Source: Sclerotiophoma versabilis
Taxonomy: Eukaryota; Ascomycota; Dothideomycetes; Pleosporales; Didymellaceae
Direction of reading: 5' to 3'
Length of the DNA: 64,000 nt
Assembly: GCA_012274445.1 (NCBI GenBank)
Contig: JAAROD010000033.1
Coordinates: forward strand, 1,736,001-1,800,000
Shown: one piece after another, positions 22,884 to 34,479 of the stretch
Layout of the letters: the number at the start of each line of letters is the position of its first letter
Numbering within the stretch: position 1 is the stretch's first letter
The notes under the pieces: model-generated
The model's database searches: none
Seen by the model: the letters and a program-made list of their open reading frames with translations, nothing else
What the model was told of the DNA's origin: nothing
Translations under genes and position numbers: made by a program

Positions 22884-24592
22884 CAGGAGAGGCTGAAAGT
22901 ATAATTACATCAAGGATGATGATGGTACATGATTTTACGAACAAGAGATCTGATTCTTTGGGACAATTGTTATGTTGGTAATCGTGCTTCAACTGTTGTT
23001 ATCCAAGGCATATGAGTCTGGTCGCTGGCGGGGGTTGTCAAGGTGCTTTGACCAGGATTCCCTTGAGTCCAGTTGGTGTTGCCTATATTTGCACATCTTT
23101 GGTACACCCAACCCGGCCGATGAGAAACCTTGTACATTACTTGCAGTGATTTACGATGGAAGTTGACGGAAACAATGCATGACGCCGCAAGATTCGTGGG
23201 TGGTGATGTTTCTCGAATGGACTCGGATCAATGCGGAAATTGAGATTTCGTTCGTTGTGGAACTCGTGGAAGCCGGCATATCTACAGAAGGTTCAAGAAT
23301 CAACGCAACACTGTCGGCCGTATGAACCGTACTACTTCCACAAAACCCGATATGCATCCGGGTTGTTGGGTCCAAGCTTGAGCTTTGTTCATACCTCCAG
23401 GATGCTGTCCAATCCTTCTCGTCTTGCGCCACTACTACGATGCTAAATCCTGACATCTTCTTCGACGCTAGAATCTCGATGTCACTTCGCTAAGGATACT
23501 TCTTTCCCAGCTCGTGAAAAAGTCTTGCCTTGCGTCGTGTGAAGGTGTGGTGATGTCTGGCGGCTTGCGATACGAAGTGGATGAAGTCACGCTGGGGCAC
23601 GGACCGCACGCACAAACAATTGTGGAACGCGATCGACCGCCTCACCCGAGCGCCCCACGATGATCTCACAATTCCACCTACTCTTATCGAAGCTCGCCAC
23701 CTCGGCTTGATGTTAGCACGGCGGCGCTGGTAGCCTGCTATTTGACTTCTAACCCTACGCCGGCGGAGCTGTGACCTTGAGTTCAGGGTTCACCTTGTAC
23801 TATGTAGGTACGGTTGCAACCGAAGAACCTTCCATGAGCACAGCCGTCGACCCGTCTTCTAAGGGTTTTAATTCGACCTTTCGGATCTCTTCCGGGTGGT
23901 GAGCGACCAATATAATTTCGTAACTTGACAGGGTTGGATTATGTATCGTGCCCACGAACAAAATCTGAGTATCTCGTGTAGATGCACGACTTGCTGGATC
24001 CAACACATTCCAATAGCATTTTGACGTCCACAGCGGCGAAATGCCCATGATTCCCAAAATAACTCTTCAGTAACAACCGAACTGTGGAGAAGGGATCCGG
24101 CGCGCTGTCAACACGAGGCTTAGCCGCAAGGCGCAAAATTCATCGTCATGTACACAAACGGAGGCTACTCCGACCATCCGCAATACTGCCGGGCAGACGT
24201 TTGGCTTTCTTTAGGCACGATGCAACACCAGGGTCCACGGTGACATGGGCGTCAGTCCTCGTATGTTTTGGCACTACGGTGTGAACGGTTAAGGCCAACA
24301 CCACTGCACGACTTTTTGGCTTCATCCGTGGTTGTGGCCAAAACGTCGGCTCGTTCACGCCGGTGGATCTGCATCACAGTTGCCACACAGAGTACCCGAT
24401 AGCCGCACTAAGCACAAGGGTCTTCCAATTATGGCGCAGCTAGCCTTGCAGTTACATTTTTTGTTCGTGTTTGGCAACTGGTACCAAGAAATCCCCGCTT
24501 TGTGTAGAGGAGCAGTGTCACTTGACGTCAAGCGAATCGTATTCGCTCTTGGTATGCAGCAACATGCTTCAGAGGATTGAACACAAATCATG
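22884..24592. other. Intergenic, no gene seen
   Basis: About 1.7 kb lie between the methyltransferase relic and the Alt a 1-family gene. Only short unconvincing frames occur on both strands. The last few hundred bases should hold the promoter of the secreted-protein gene. Confidence 0.5.
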
Positions 24593-24600
24593 TATATAAG
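24593..24600 (+). promoter_or_regulatory. TATA box of the Alt a 1-family gene
   Basis: TATATAAG lies 126 bases before the ATG and is followed by a CA/CT-rich leader with many CAA and CCA triplets. This is the usual layout of strongly expressed secreted-protein genes in filamentous fungi. Confidence 0.65.
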
Positions 24601-24725
24601 TCTGAAGAATCTCCTCCTTTCAACAGCATCAAACAATCCTCTTTACAACAATCATCCACATATCCAACACCAATAACCACTACTTCAACCCTTACCAATA
24701 CCCTCAAACTACCACCACTTTCACA

Positions 24726-25196
24726 ATGCAGTTCAAGGTCATCGCCGCTTCCCTCCTCGCATCCGCTGGTCTCTCCATGGCCGCTCCTGTTGAGGCTCGC
24801 CAGGAGACTTGCCCCGTTGTCCAGCAAGGCGACTACGTCTGGAAGATCGACAACTTCTACGCTCGCAAGCTCGACGGCAAGACCATCAGTTCTCTCGAGT
24901 TCAACATTAAGGCTACCAATGAGGGCACTCTCGACTTCAACTGCTCATTCTCCGGCACTGTCGAAGATGCCAAGTACTACTCGTGCGGCGAGAACTCCTT
25001 CCTCTACTTCGCCTACCAGGACGACCGCTCCGGCCTCCTCCTGAGGCAGGATGTCTCCGACGACATCCAATGGGTTGGTACCACCACCCTTCCCAACTAC
25101 TGCCGCGCTGGCGGCTCTGGCCCCAACGACTTCGTCTGCCAGGGTGTTTCCCCCGCCTACATCACCCTCGTCCAGTCCCCCAGCAAGCTCGAATAA
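24726..25196 (+). CDS. Alt a 1-family secreted protein (AA1-like beta-barrel)
   Basis: This single-exon gene encodes a 156-residue secreted protein of the family named after the major Alternaria allergen. The family is known mainly from Pleosporales, and some members have been reported to act at the plant surface. A signal peptide (MQFKVIAASLLASAGLSMAA) is followed by PVEARQ. Five cysteines at residues 29, 73, 87, 126 and 138 match the family's pattern of two internal disulfides and one inter-subunit cysteine. Conserved blocks include GDYVWKI, FNIKATNEGTLDF, SCGENSF, DDRSGLLL, LPNYCRAGG and DFVCQGV. Codon use is strongly biased to C-ending codons despite AT-rich flanks, which suggests high expression and selection. 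The identification is firm; its role in this species is inferred. Confidence 0.95.
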   Translation: MQFKVIAASLLASAGLSMAAPVEARQETCPVVQQGDYVWKIDNFYARKLDGKTISSLEFNIKATNEGTLDFNCSFSGTVEDAKYYSCGENSFLYFAYQDDRSGLLLRQDVSDDIQWVGTTTLPNYCRAGGSGPNDFVCQGVSPAYITLVQSPSKLE

Positions 25197-26233
25197 GAGA
25201 CTTTTCAGAATTCTGTCAGCGACATAAGCTCAGCTCTGATAGCTCGAGCGCAAGAATGAACAAGGGGTTGGCTGTCTAGATTTTAGATTTGGCATTAGCG
25301 ATTTCACTCCTTCCTGTATATAGTATTATTACCTTGTGTTAGGATACGAAAAGGTCCTTAGATTCACGAAATGAAAGCATCATCCAATTTGCTTTTTCCA
25401 AACTTTTTATTCGCCGTGAGATGTAGAACTCATCTTGTGAGACTTATGGTCCGCTATCAACAAGTAGTCGAAAACTTTGGCTGCTCACAGTATAGCTGCA
25501 GTGCGGAAAGCTGGTGTTGAGAGACCAGATTGCCCATCCTCCCGCGCCATTCCACACCAATGCGACGTCCTACTGCTCACAAGTATTACAAGAGACACAA
25601 TGTCGCATCTTGGCACTAAATGACTAGATCGAATACCATCAATCTCAACCTGTATATTCGGTGACGGTACTGCCTTAAATTCAGGGTTGATCTATCAATT
25701 AGACAGCAGCCAGGCTCAGTCGAGCTAGGTAGAAGACATCCACCAAGATTACCCTGCTTTTGTTACTGCCTCCTCTACTGGCTGTCCTAACATTGAGATA
25801 GGTCTGGCATGGCTTCAACGAACGTTTGATTCTCAAACCACAGCCAATACTCGGCAATAATAGAGGCTCCTGTTTGTGCCTGGTCATGGTGGCCATACGA
25901 CTCTACGTCTCGCCTGGAGTGGTGCAGCCAGAATAAGATTCTAGTGGCTCAAATTCCCTCCTATTTGACCCATACCTTGCAACCCCTTGATTGTGATCAT
26001 CTTGATGTCCTTGTCCTCTCACTACTCTGTATCTATTTGGTGGCTGTTTTGGCAAAATGTTGTGTTATGTGCAGCTAGGTTTTGATGTTCTGCGCACTAC
26101 ACCGAAGGCTACCGGTACCGTAGGTATTGTAGATTATCAAGCAATTTCTGGTACAAAATAAAAACATCGGCTTTTGTACCCTTCTTCTACAGCCCACCCA
26201 CCCAACACAGCCGTGGTCGAATGTATCGTGATC
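25197..26233. other. Intergenic, AT-rich, no gene seen
   Basis: The region covers the 3' flank of the Alt a 1-family gene and about 1 kb of AT-rich sequence with no supported frame. It may include decayed repeat matter. Confidence 0.45.
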
Positions 26234-27273
26234 ATGGAGCCTCGCACACAATCAGACCAACCGTTGGAATGCTCGCCCTACTCAGAAATCAACGAGCTTT
26301 TTCCATACAGCGAAGAGGTCGTGTTCCAAGACTCATCATTTTTCAGAAACCTCATGCACCACCATCCCTACCGTCTCCAGCTGAGGTAAGAGAGGTTCCA
26401 AATCAATCAAAGGACCCCCACAGACGTATTATAACTCGACCGCCACCTGTACATTTCCCAAGCATTCAAATACGGAACAGAAATAACAATTGTAGAGGCA
26501 CAATGCCTACTGTTCATACGCAAAGTGTTGCACACAGTTCCTGTCCCGGAGGTGTTTGGATGATGTAAAGACAATAATCAGGTATTCATCTATATGAAGT
26601 TAGTGGATGGCATCACTATAAAGAAGAGCTGGGAGACAATGGTTGAAGATGATAGACTGGCGATATGTCGGGAATTACGACATATGGCAGATGCTTGGCG
26701 CAGTCTCAAGAATTATTATGCAATTTCTTTCATTGGTAAGTTGATACTCCTATATATGGCGATGTATGTGATTATTGTTGTCTGGCAACTTGTGTCTCAA
26801 CTAAATTATGATTTACTAATTGTATGTTTAGGACTTGTTGGCAAGCAGCCACTATTAGATATGGTTTTCACAGACACTTCCTCTCAAACTGCCGGTCCCT
26901 TCTCCAGTGTCTCTGAATTTCACGATTTTACGACTGGTTTACTTCAGCATTTGGCCCACATAGGGATGCGGACCCAAAGGACATACCAACACATCCGTAC
27001 CGCTCCTTTCTCCCAGACAAAGTTCCTATTGTGTTTACACATGCGAACATAAACCTCAGCAATATTATAGTGTCTTTAGGACCTATTCCTCGTGTTGTTG
27101 CAATTATTGATTGGCATCAATCTGGGTGGTACCCATCATACTGGGAATACTGCAAGCCTCAGTAGACATCATAGATTGGCCAAGTATGGGAGACCAACTA
27201 TTTGCCCCTTTTTCTAGACCGGTACGATTGTTATGATTACTGGGACTACTTTGTTCTGGCTCGCGGGGCATGA
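26234..27273 (+). pseudogene. APH-type phosphotransferase family pseudogene (copy 1)
   Basis: This is a decayed member of the large fungal aminoglycoside-phosphotransferase-like kinase family. From MEPRTQSDQPLECSPYSEIN the frame is lost near 26350, resumes in another frame (LPSPAEVREVPNQSKDPHRR), and shifts again near 26465 to KYGTEITIVEAQ. Family sequence VPVPEVFG is followed by TGA where Trp is expected, then CKDNNQVFIYMKLVDGI. An intron near 26735-26832 is still recognisable. The catalytic loop reads THANINLSNIIV, so the catalytic Asp is Asn. IIDWHQSGWYPSYWEYCK is kept, but stops follow near 27163 and 27172. Several changes look like G-to-A transitions. Confidence 0.8.
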
Positions 27274-28161
27274 AGAGCTATTCTGTAAACAGCAAAACTT
27301 AGCAACGTGCCGATTGTAAGGATTGTCAGGGGCATGATAGCAAGCAGAGAATCGCCAGAAATGCTGATACAGAGATTATACATAGCTGGCTTCTATTCTA
27401 CTAAACCAACTACGCAACACGGGCTATGTCAACGGAGCCACCCTAGCAGGCTGGCGATCTTAGATGTTCACACAGTCCAGTTTCTTGTACAGACAGTATA
27501 ACTAGGCTTGACAACAATGAGGCGCTTGTCGTGCCCCTCTACAGCAGCAAAGGTCTGACTATATACACTCTCAAGATGGAACCATCTTCTGGATTTCACG
27601 ACGCCGTGACCTTGGAGCACTGACAGCCTATCACGAAAAGACGGGTTGAATGTTCTCTTAGTTTTCAGGCGCACCATCAAGGGTCTGCAAAGCTGATTGA
27701 CGCATTGTCCCTTGCTGCACTTGTGCAACAACAAACTCTCGTAGCCCCGTCTGGCAATTCTAGATTGCTACTCGCTGCCTTGGTCCGTCCCTATGGCAAC
27801 GAATATTAGTGAAGTCGTCTCCAAGGAGAAAAGTGTTATCAACCTAAGAGCTGGTTGAGATAAGGCTTCGGGAGGGTGCAGGAATGCTGAGCGTAACGTT
27901 CTCAATGCAGTAGCTGCAATTCTGTAATTGCGCTTAAAGGAAATTGTAAACAGCTACATCACACCGCGGCCGCCATACCAAAATACTAACCAAATACAAG
28001 CATCGCAATCTCATCAGATGCATCGAAAGAGTGGTCCACCATAATAATAAATCGTGATAGCTATTGTGTGTGGCTCTATAGCCTCATTTTTGCGTATGTG
28101 AGTATGCTTGTTTTCATGCACGAGCCCATGCATGATGCCGTGCAAAAGCCGATGAATCGCG
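27274..28161. other. Intergenic, no gene seen
   Basis: About 0.9 kb lie between the kinase relic and the transporter stop codon. No supported frame was found. The last part probably contains the transporter 3' UTR. Confidence 0.45.
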
Positions 28162-29946
28162 TTAGTCCAGTATGCCCTTTGGCTTTCCACTCTCTGAGGT
28201 AGTGACCTGATAAGACACCTCCTCGATGCCCAAGAGGACCGATGATGTTCCTTCGAACTTGCAGTTAACCTCCTCAAGCGTCAGGCCCTTAGTTTCGACG
28301 AACACGAAATATGCAATGACGAGAAAGACAAAGTTCCAAGCAGCATTGATAAAGTAGAACTTCCAGCCAAGGTTCTCCATTGCGTATGCCATTGTGAATG
28401 ACGCGAGGAGTCTGCACTGGTGTTAGCAAATCAATTGAGACAAAGTCGTACGGATACACTGACCCGAAACCCGAATCGAGCATGCGAAAGATTGCAACAC
28501 CAGTAGCTCGTAATTTAAATTGCGAAACTTCCGTCGGGTAAAGACTAGTCATAGGTGTGATGGAGAAGGCGTAGAAGCCCTGGAAGAGGAAGATGACTGC
28601 GATGGTACCGTAGATCCCGGAAGTGTTTGTGCTCTCGCCATAGCCTGTATTCTGGTCAATGCGGTTGATCGATAGCATGTTGTGCAGCGCAAGAGATTGT
28701 CGATGCGGGAAGAAGTAGTGACTAACGTTTCATGAGGCCACCAATCATTAGAAGCGTGACTACCATGCCACCAACTCCCACGAATGTTTGTACTCTACGA
28801 CCAAGAATGTCGAGCATAAAGCTACCGAGAACAGCAACCGCGAAGGACCAGCAGTTTATGATAACTTGAACTTGAGTCTGCGTTTGAGTCTTTGTAATGC
28901 CAGCTTGGGTAAGAATCTTCCCCAAGTAATACCTGCGTTGTAATGATCAGAATCAGCCGTATATAATGCTTGTGCTTGGTCTAGCTTACGAGATGATGAA
29001 GTTGCCAAACATGTTTATCATAGGCCCAAATGAGCACAAGATCATAAGCCTCCTTCTGTTTGCTTTAGTCGAGATGATCTCTCTCCAGGGATTGCGTGGG
29101 AACTGCTTCGCTTCCGCGCAGATTGTCTCCCGAATTTCGCTCATCTGCTGCGCTCCAGCTTGCAAATCGGTGTTCCGCTCACCCTGCATGATGATCAGCA
29201 CTTCCAATGCCTCATCATCCCGTTCGCGCGAGATCAGCCACCGTGGAGACTCTGGGATGAATGGCACAATCGCTGCCGCTAACAGGCTTGGTACGAATTG
29301 CAATAGCGATGGCAACCGCCAAGCCCACGTGCTGTTGATGTTCTGGCTCCCATAGTTTACGATAGCAGATGCTAAACTTCCAACGTAGAAGCAAGAGAAG
29401 AAGAGACCTAGGACCCGAGCACGATTTCTTGGAGGAAGTAGCTCGCCAAGTAATGTTGGGGCGGCACCGTTGCTTATGGCCGATCCAATGCCAACTATTA
29501 TACGGGCGATGACGAACATGGCCACATTTTGCGAAGCGGCTTGAAGGATGATGCCAATGACAGAGATCACGGAGGCGATGTATATGGCACGGCGGCGGCC
29601 AAAGTAGTCAGGCACCGGCTGCATTAGGAATGCGCCCAAGATGCCACCCATCCACATGGCAGCAGTGTTGAGGCCCTCAGTTGCGGTGTTGAGATGGAAG
29701 TACTCCGAGTAAGAGGGTAGGATGAGAAGGCCGTTCATGACGGATGCGTCGTACCCTAATGTCTAGAATGAACACTGCGTCAGTATCTTCCTGAGCAATG
29801 TACGTGTGTATGGGGCAGACTCAAAGAATGTTCGCATAACTAACCGCCGAGTTGACTATAGTCACAGCCAACAGTAGGGGCATGAGGATCCTGTGATTCT
29901 TGGGGATGAGCCTCGAGACATGTCTGCGGTCGAATTGTGTCGCCAT
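28162..29946 (-). CDS. MFS sugar-porter family transporter
   Basis: The product is a twelve-helix hexose/lactose-permease-like transporter. Start at 29946 (MATQFDRRHVSRLIPKN). Exon 1 ends VNSA and joins TLGYDASVMNGL after an intron ending near 29758. The large exon carries DYFGRRRAIYIASV, GIGSAISNGAAPTLLGELLPPRNRAR and the hallmark PESPRWLISRERDDEA. Later exons carry YYLGKILTQAG, LDILGRRVQ and LYPTEVSQFKLRATGVA, then GFG/LLASFTMAYAMENLGW, and the end motif VETKGLTLEEVN. Around 28680-28735, between GGLMK and YGESTNTSG, one expected helix is hard to place, so a small deletion or an unclear exon there should be considered. It is transcribed away from the DUF1479 gene, with which it shares a promoter region. 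Confidence 0.83.
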
Positions 29947-30701
29947 GGTAGCTGCTGCCCGAAAAGATTGCTTCAAGAAGATCAAGCAGTGATCTCTGTG
30001 AAACGTGGTTATGCAGCACGGAAGGAATCGAATGAGGTTGTCGTCGTGAAAGTGAGGCCTGTAGACTATTCTGCAGCTGCCGTCATGGAGTGATTGCTCA
30101 GGAGGTCATATACTTCGCCATTTACGCACTTCGATAGTTCATCCTCGTAATCCTTATCGATCTGTGGTTCCAGGGCTTGCGGCTAGGTCGAGGCAAGATA
30201 GCGTTCCCTTTTGTCTCAAGACCTATACAGATATCCGCGCGCGTGTCTCCGACATCGTTTGGTATTTTCTTGTGCTGTTTGGCCAATAAGATGGAAGCCA
30301 AAAGGCTGAGCATCCCCGCAACATCCAAGCGCGTGGGGATGAAGACACTAGATTGTTGAAATGGCGGGCTAGTATATCTGAGAAAGAGCTAGCCTCTGAA
30401 GCTCGTCCGAGCTCGACCGAGTGGGCCCACTTTATAATAGGGTACATCTCCAAGCCATCGGCGCAACTGCGGAGTGCAGACCTTGTTGCGTAGATAACAA
30501 GTTAGGGCCTCGAACAGTGGGTTAGCATATCAGAGAGATTTGATTTATGTATCTGGATTGTTCACTTACGAGGAAACCACGCTATCTTGCATCTCTCACT
30601 ACAACCTTTTCTATCAGGAACACCACCCTAACAGCCAGATAGTTGGAAAGAAAAAGCAAACACTGTGGAGTTATCAGAGCGCGAAGGAAAGGGCTAACAA
30701 A
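29947..30701. promoter_or_regulatory. Bidirectional promoter, transporter / DUF1479 gene
   Basis: A 755-base divergent intergenic region. It includes the repeat CCGAGCTCGACCGAG near 30406-30420 and other scattered CGG/CCG triplets, the half-site class read by Zn2Cys6 regulators. Whether the regulator encoded at 32158-34161 binds here is inference. Confidence 0.45.
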
Positions 30702-32090
30702 ATGCCTGGAACAACGCGAGACTGGCCTGCATGGCCCGAATTCGCCACTCCTGACACCACGGAGGGCAAGGACTCTGACTTCCTTTCGGTAAAGAAAACC
30801 ATCATTGCGGAGTACGGTGCTGAGGCGCTCCGCCAAAGCTGGATCAAGGTGTGCCAGGAGCTTCGATCCATCACCGATGAAATAGTCGAAAAGGGCAACG
30901 ATATTATTCCTGTCTTCGACACATCTGAAGTTCTCTCGAATGGCTTGGATAACGCCCAACAGGCTGAGATCCAGCGCATCGGTGCCTTTATCTGTAGGGC
31001 CACGATCCCCGAGGCCGAGACGAAAGTGCACTATGATGACATGACCCGGTATGTCACCGACAACAAGACGTCCATACAGGCCTGGCCCAAGGAAAGCCCC
31101 AGCATGTTGATCTTGTATAACTCGCCCACTCAAAACGCCATTCGTTCGCACCCTAATCATCTGAACCTCCAACGGAGGTTGAACGAGCTCTGGCACGGTT
31201 ACGAAGCTTCGGAGGGAACTTCACCAGAACCTCTTGCATACCTCGATGGACTTCGCGATCGAGCACCAGGCCAGCCTTTCCTCGGTCTCGGCCCACATAT
31301 CGACGCTGGTAGCTTCTGTCGTTGGGCCGATCCAGGGTATCGCAAAGTGTACGACAACATCTTCCGTGGCAACCCAGAGGCTCACGACTCGTTCGATATT
31401 GGGCTTCGCAAAGACGCCGACCAGGAAATGTACAAAGCCATGGCACATTCCACTGTTCTACGAACGTTCCAAGGATGGACAGCTCTGACACCAACTGCAC
31501 CACGTGAAGGAACTATCATGATATATCCGAACTTGAAGTACGTCATCGCATACATGGTGTTGCGGCCGTTCTTCCAGCCACCAAAAGACAAGGATGCCGA
31601 CGTGATGGACCCTGAGACTTGGACGCTGGACGGGGAGACTGGATGGTTTCCTGGAACTTTCAAAACACAAAGCCAGCGCTTGAGCCGCACTTCACATCCG
31701 CATCTGAGGCTTGAGGAGTGCCTGGTGCACATGCCCAATGTGAACCCAGGAGATACCGTGTGGTGGCATTGTGACGTAAGTTTTTTGCTTCCTTACATAC
31801 TGATTGACACCGGCTGACCTATTCCGAATGTGAAGGTTTGCCACGCTGTAGATACAGAACACTTGGGTAAAGTGAACGCCTCGGTTGCTTTCATTGCTTC
31901 ATGCCCAACGACTCCCGTAAACAGAGACTACATCAGGAGACAGTTGGTTGCCACGCTTGCGGGTCGAGCCCCTCCGGACTATGCGGTGGATCAGGATACT
32001 GACACAAACGAGACGAAATTGAGGGGCTATGTGGGACTTGATGCCCTTAGCGACGAGGCTCGAAGGGCGTTCGGGTTTGAGCTGTTGTAG
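30702..32090 (+). CDS. DUF1479 family protein, predicted 2-oxoglutarate/Fe(II)-dependent dioxygenase-like
   Basis: Two exons (30702-31775 and 31836-32090, phase 0) give 442 residues. The family includes bacterial YbiU and the N-acetylglucosamine-induced Gig2 of Candida, and it has a jelly-roll dioxygenase fold; the reaction is generally unknown. Family features visible are GAFICRATIPEAET, the LILYNSPTQNAIRSHPNHL region, and LGLGPHIDAGSFCRWADPGY, whose HID supplies two likely metal ligands. The exon junction reads GDTVWWHCD/VCHAVDTEHLG, supplying the distal histidine region. The end reads DEARRAFGFELL. The gene is complete and lies between a divergent sugar porter and a convergent regulator, which suggests a shared catabolic function. 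Confidence 0.88.
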
Positions 32091-32157
32091 TTGTAGGCTA
32101 GAGTAAGAGTGATACGATATGTGCAATGACCTTCGAATCGAAAATGCAGATATATCA

Positions 32158-34161
32158 TCACGCTATTCCCATGTTGTCGATCCGCTCTCGAAGAATTGAT
32201 GAAGCATGATGCGCAAGTGCGTTTCGTGAGCTCACCTGATCAAGCAACTCGATGGCAGCGTGGATGACTTCACTGTGTCCCTGGTCGTGACCACTTCCGA
32301 TACTCTGATGCTCCCTAAGGAGGAGAATAGCTGCGACAAATATATGGTACGATAGTGCCCTTCCAGTATTAGTACTTTGATGTGAATGTCAGCGAGTATT
32401 ACATTAATTTGCACTTACCACTGTTTTCTCATCGATGACGGCTGACTCCAGTTGCTATTTATCCAGACTATGCTCACGGCAGACCTGACCCCAATTGTTC
32501 TGGCCCAATCGGACTGTTGTTGACTTGAAACGGACAACCATTGATTTTGAAGAGTCCGGTTTATACGGATGCGGAGATGCAAAAGCACCAGCGTGAGATC
32601 GAAGCGCTGCCACATAACCCATGACTCGGCCCTTTCAATGTGATGTAGTTGCTCTTCTTCATTATCTGCATCCGTGTCTGGTTGGAGGTGAATAGGTAGA
32701 GTGTCTATGATGCCCGCAAGCTCCTCATCGGCGGTCCTAACCGCATGGACCTTTTCCTCGAGTGTATCGAATCCGAATCGAACGGCTTTAAGAAAACGAT
32801 AGTTGACTTTTGCCGTTCTGGCCATGAATATGTGGTAGTGTACGGGGTGCTCCTGGTTTGGTCCTACGACAGTCGACGGTGGTGATGATGAAGCCTTGGG
32901 AAAAGGGACATCAAAGTCGACGTCATCAATTGCGGGTGGGCGGTATGGGAGACATAACCTGGTTCAAACTCATAAGTTTAGAGCGACACACCGAGGGGGA
33001 TGCTACCGAAAGCAGAGCATAAATAGAAATACATGGACCTTACCATTCGCATATAACAAGCGTCCACCAGAGACGATGTTGCGCCTCATCGCTCAGGTAC
33101 TGTCCCGCTAGTTTGGAATGCGGCGTGTCGAGACCGATTCTCTGGGCGATGCGTATTGCACAACTCCACATATGCTGCCCTAACTCTGAGTCTCCGAAAT
33201 TGTTAAAGCAAATGCCGAGTACAGCAATTGCTTGCACGGAACGTAGATTTGGGATCCTCATAAAATCGGCGCGATGTAGACAAAAGATAGCTGCGTTATA
33301 CCACACACGACTGAGCATCTGATGTCCAAATGCTGTATGAAAAGTCAGCGCTCCTTCCCTGGCGTTGGCTTCAGGGCACGTATAAGGCTCACCCACGCTC
33401 ATGCTGAGTCAGTCTTTCGGCTTCATCGTCGTCTATCATTAGAAGCGCGGCCTGTCGAAACCGAAATGTTAGCTTCATGGCTCTGATGACGTGGGTAGTC
33501 ATAGTAATACACTTAGTACACTGAAGTAAAGAGCCATCCAGGACGGATCAGCCAGCTCAGGACGAGTTCCGCTTGCCATTGCTGCGATGAAGCTTTCACA
33601 TTCGTGCCGAAACTGCGGATACTCGAGCGCATAATGAACCCAGGAATTCCACTTCTCATCATAATCGATGAGGTGCCCGCTGCACGGCTGACTCGGTAAT
33701 ACAATATCGCTCCAGTTTGATACGACCGATTTTGTAGCTGGAAGGTTGGAAGCCAAACTATCCCATAGCCTTTGCTCAAGCCCGTCCTCATCTTGGTCGA
33801 TAAGTTGCTTCCGTAGTGGTTGGCTCAATGCCTGATGGTATGTTCCATGAGGCGTCTTTGATGTTGACAATGATGAGTTGGTACCGCTGTTTTGAACTTT
33901 GAAGGCTTCTAGCTCACGTCGCATTCGCTCGTTATCGCATCTTAGCTCCTCGTACGTTGGCATCTGTGGAACGTCGCGAAACGTCGTCACTTCTCCTCGG
34001 ACGATGACCATCTCACGCACGCAAGTCTCAGGGTGTCCGCGACGTATGCATGTACCGCAAGGGATGGACTTGTCACATTTCACCTTGCGGGATGTGCAGG
34101 AGGTGCAACTGCGTGGGACACGTTGCGTTGTCCTGATTGAGGTGAAGGGGTCCTGAGACAT
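32158..34161 (-). CDS. Zn2Cys6 transcription factor with fungal-specific middle homology region
   Basis: The start is ATG at 34161. The binuclear zinc cluster lies at the N-terminus in CTSCTSRKVKCDKSIPCGTC, with the last Cys in HPETC (spacing CX2CX6CX5CX2CX8C). A short coiled stretch follows (YEELRCDNERMRRELEAF). The Fungal_trans homology region spans the next exons and includes FNNFGDSELGQHMWSC, RIAQRIGLDTPHS and EAQHRLWWTLVICEW. Exons are about 33530-34161, 33420-33460, 33045-33400, 32430-32825 and 32158-32360, with typical introns; exact junctions are approximate. The end reads RERIDNMGIA. It converges on the DUF1479 gene with only 67 bases between stop codons, so it may regulate that gene and the transporter. 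Confidence 0.83.
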
Positions 34162-34479
34162 AACGACGATAGTACAGGCGCAATCGGCTGCTGCAACACC
34201 TTGTAGACGTACAGGCCTGGTTTGCTGAATGCTAAATCATGTTGCAGGGGTTTGCCGAGGCTGGTAGGTGGAGATCTATCCGGGATTTGCCTGGCGTCAT
34301 CCTAACTTTCCCCGCTACAACCCGAAATTTCGTGAATTCACGTGTGCAATCATCAACCACCGCGTTATATGGTGTCATAAGTATGACAACTTAGTATGAT
34401 GACTGTCATTTTTAGAGTTGTACCTTGCGTGTACGCTATTGTATACGAGTCAACAACCCAAGCCTCAGTTCCACCCATT

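Noticed and set aside
21443..25196. A secondary-metabolite gene cluster around the O-methyltransferase
   Set aside because: No synthase, oxidase or cluster regulator lies nearby, and the only methyltransferase is broken.
34375..34420. Terminal inverted repeat of the Tc1/mariner relic
   Set aside because: TGTCATAAGTATGACA looks TIR-like and is partly self-complementary, but no matching inverted copy was found downstream of the transposase.
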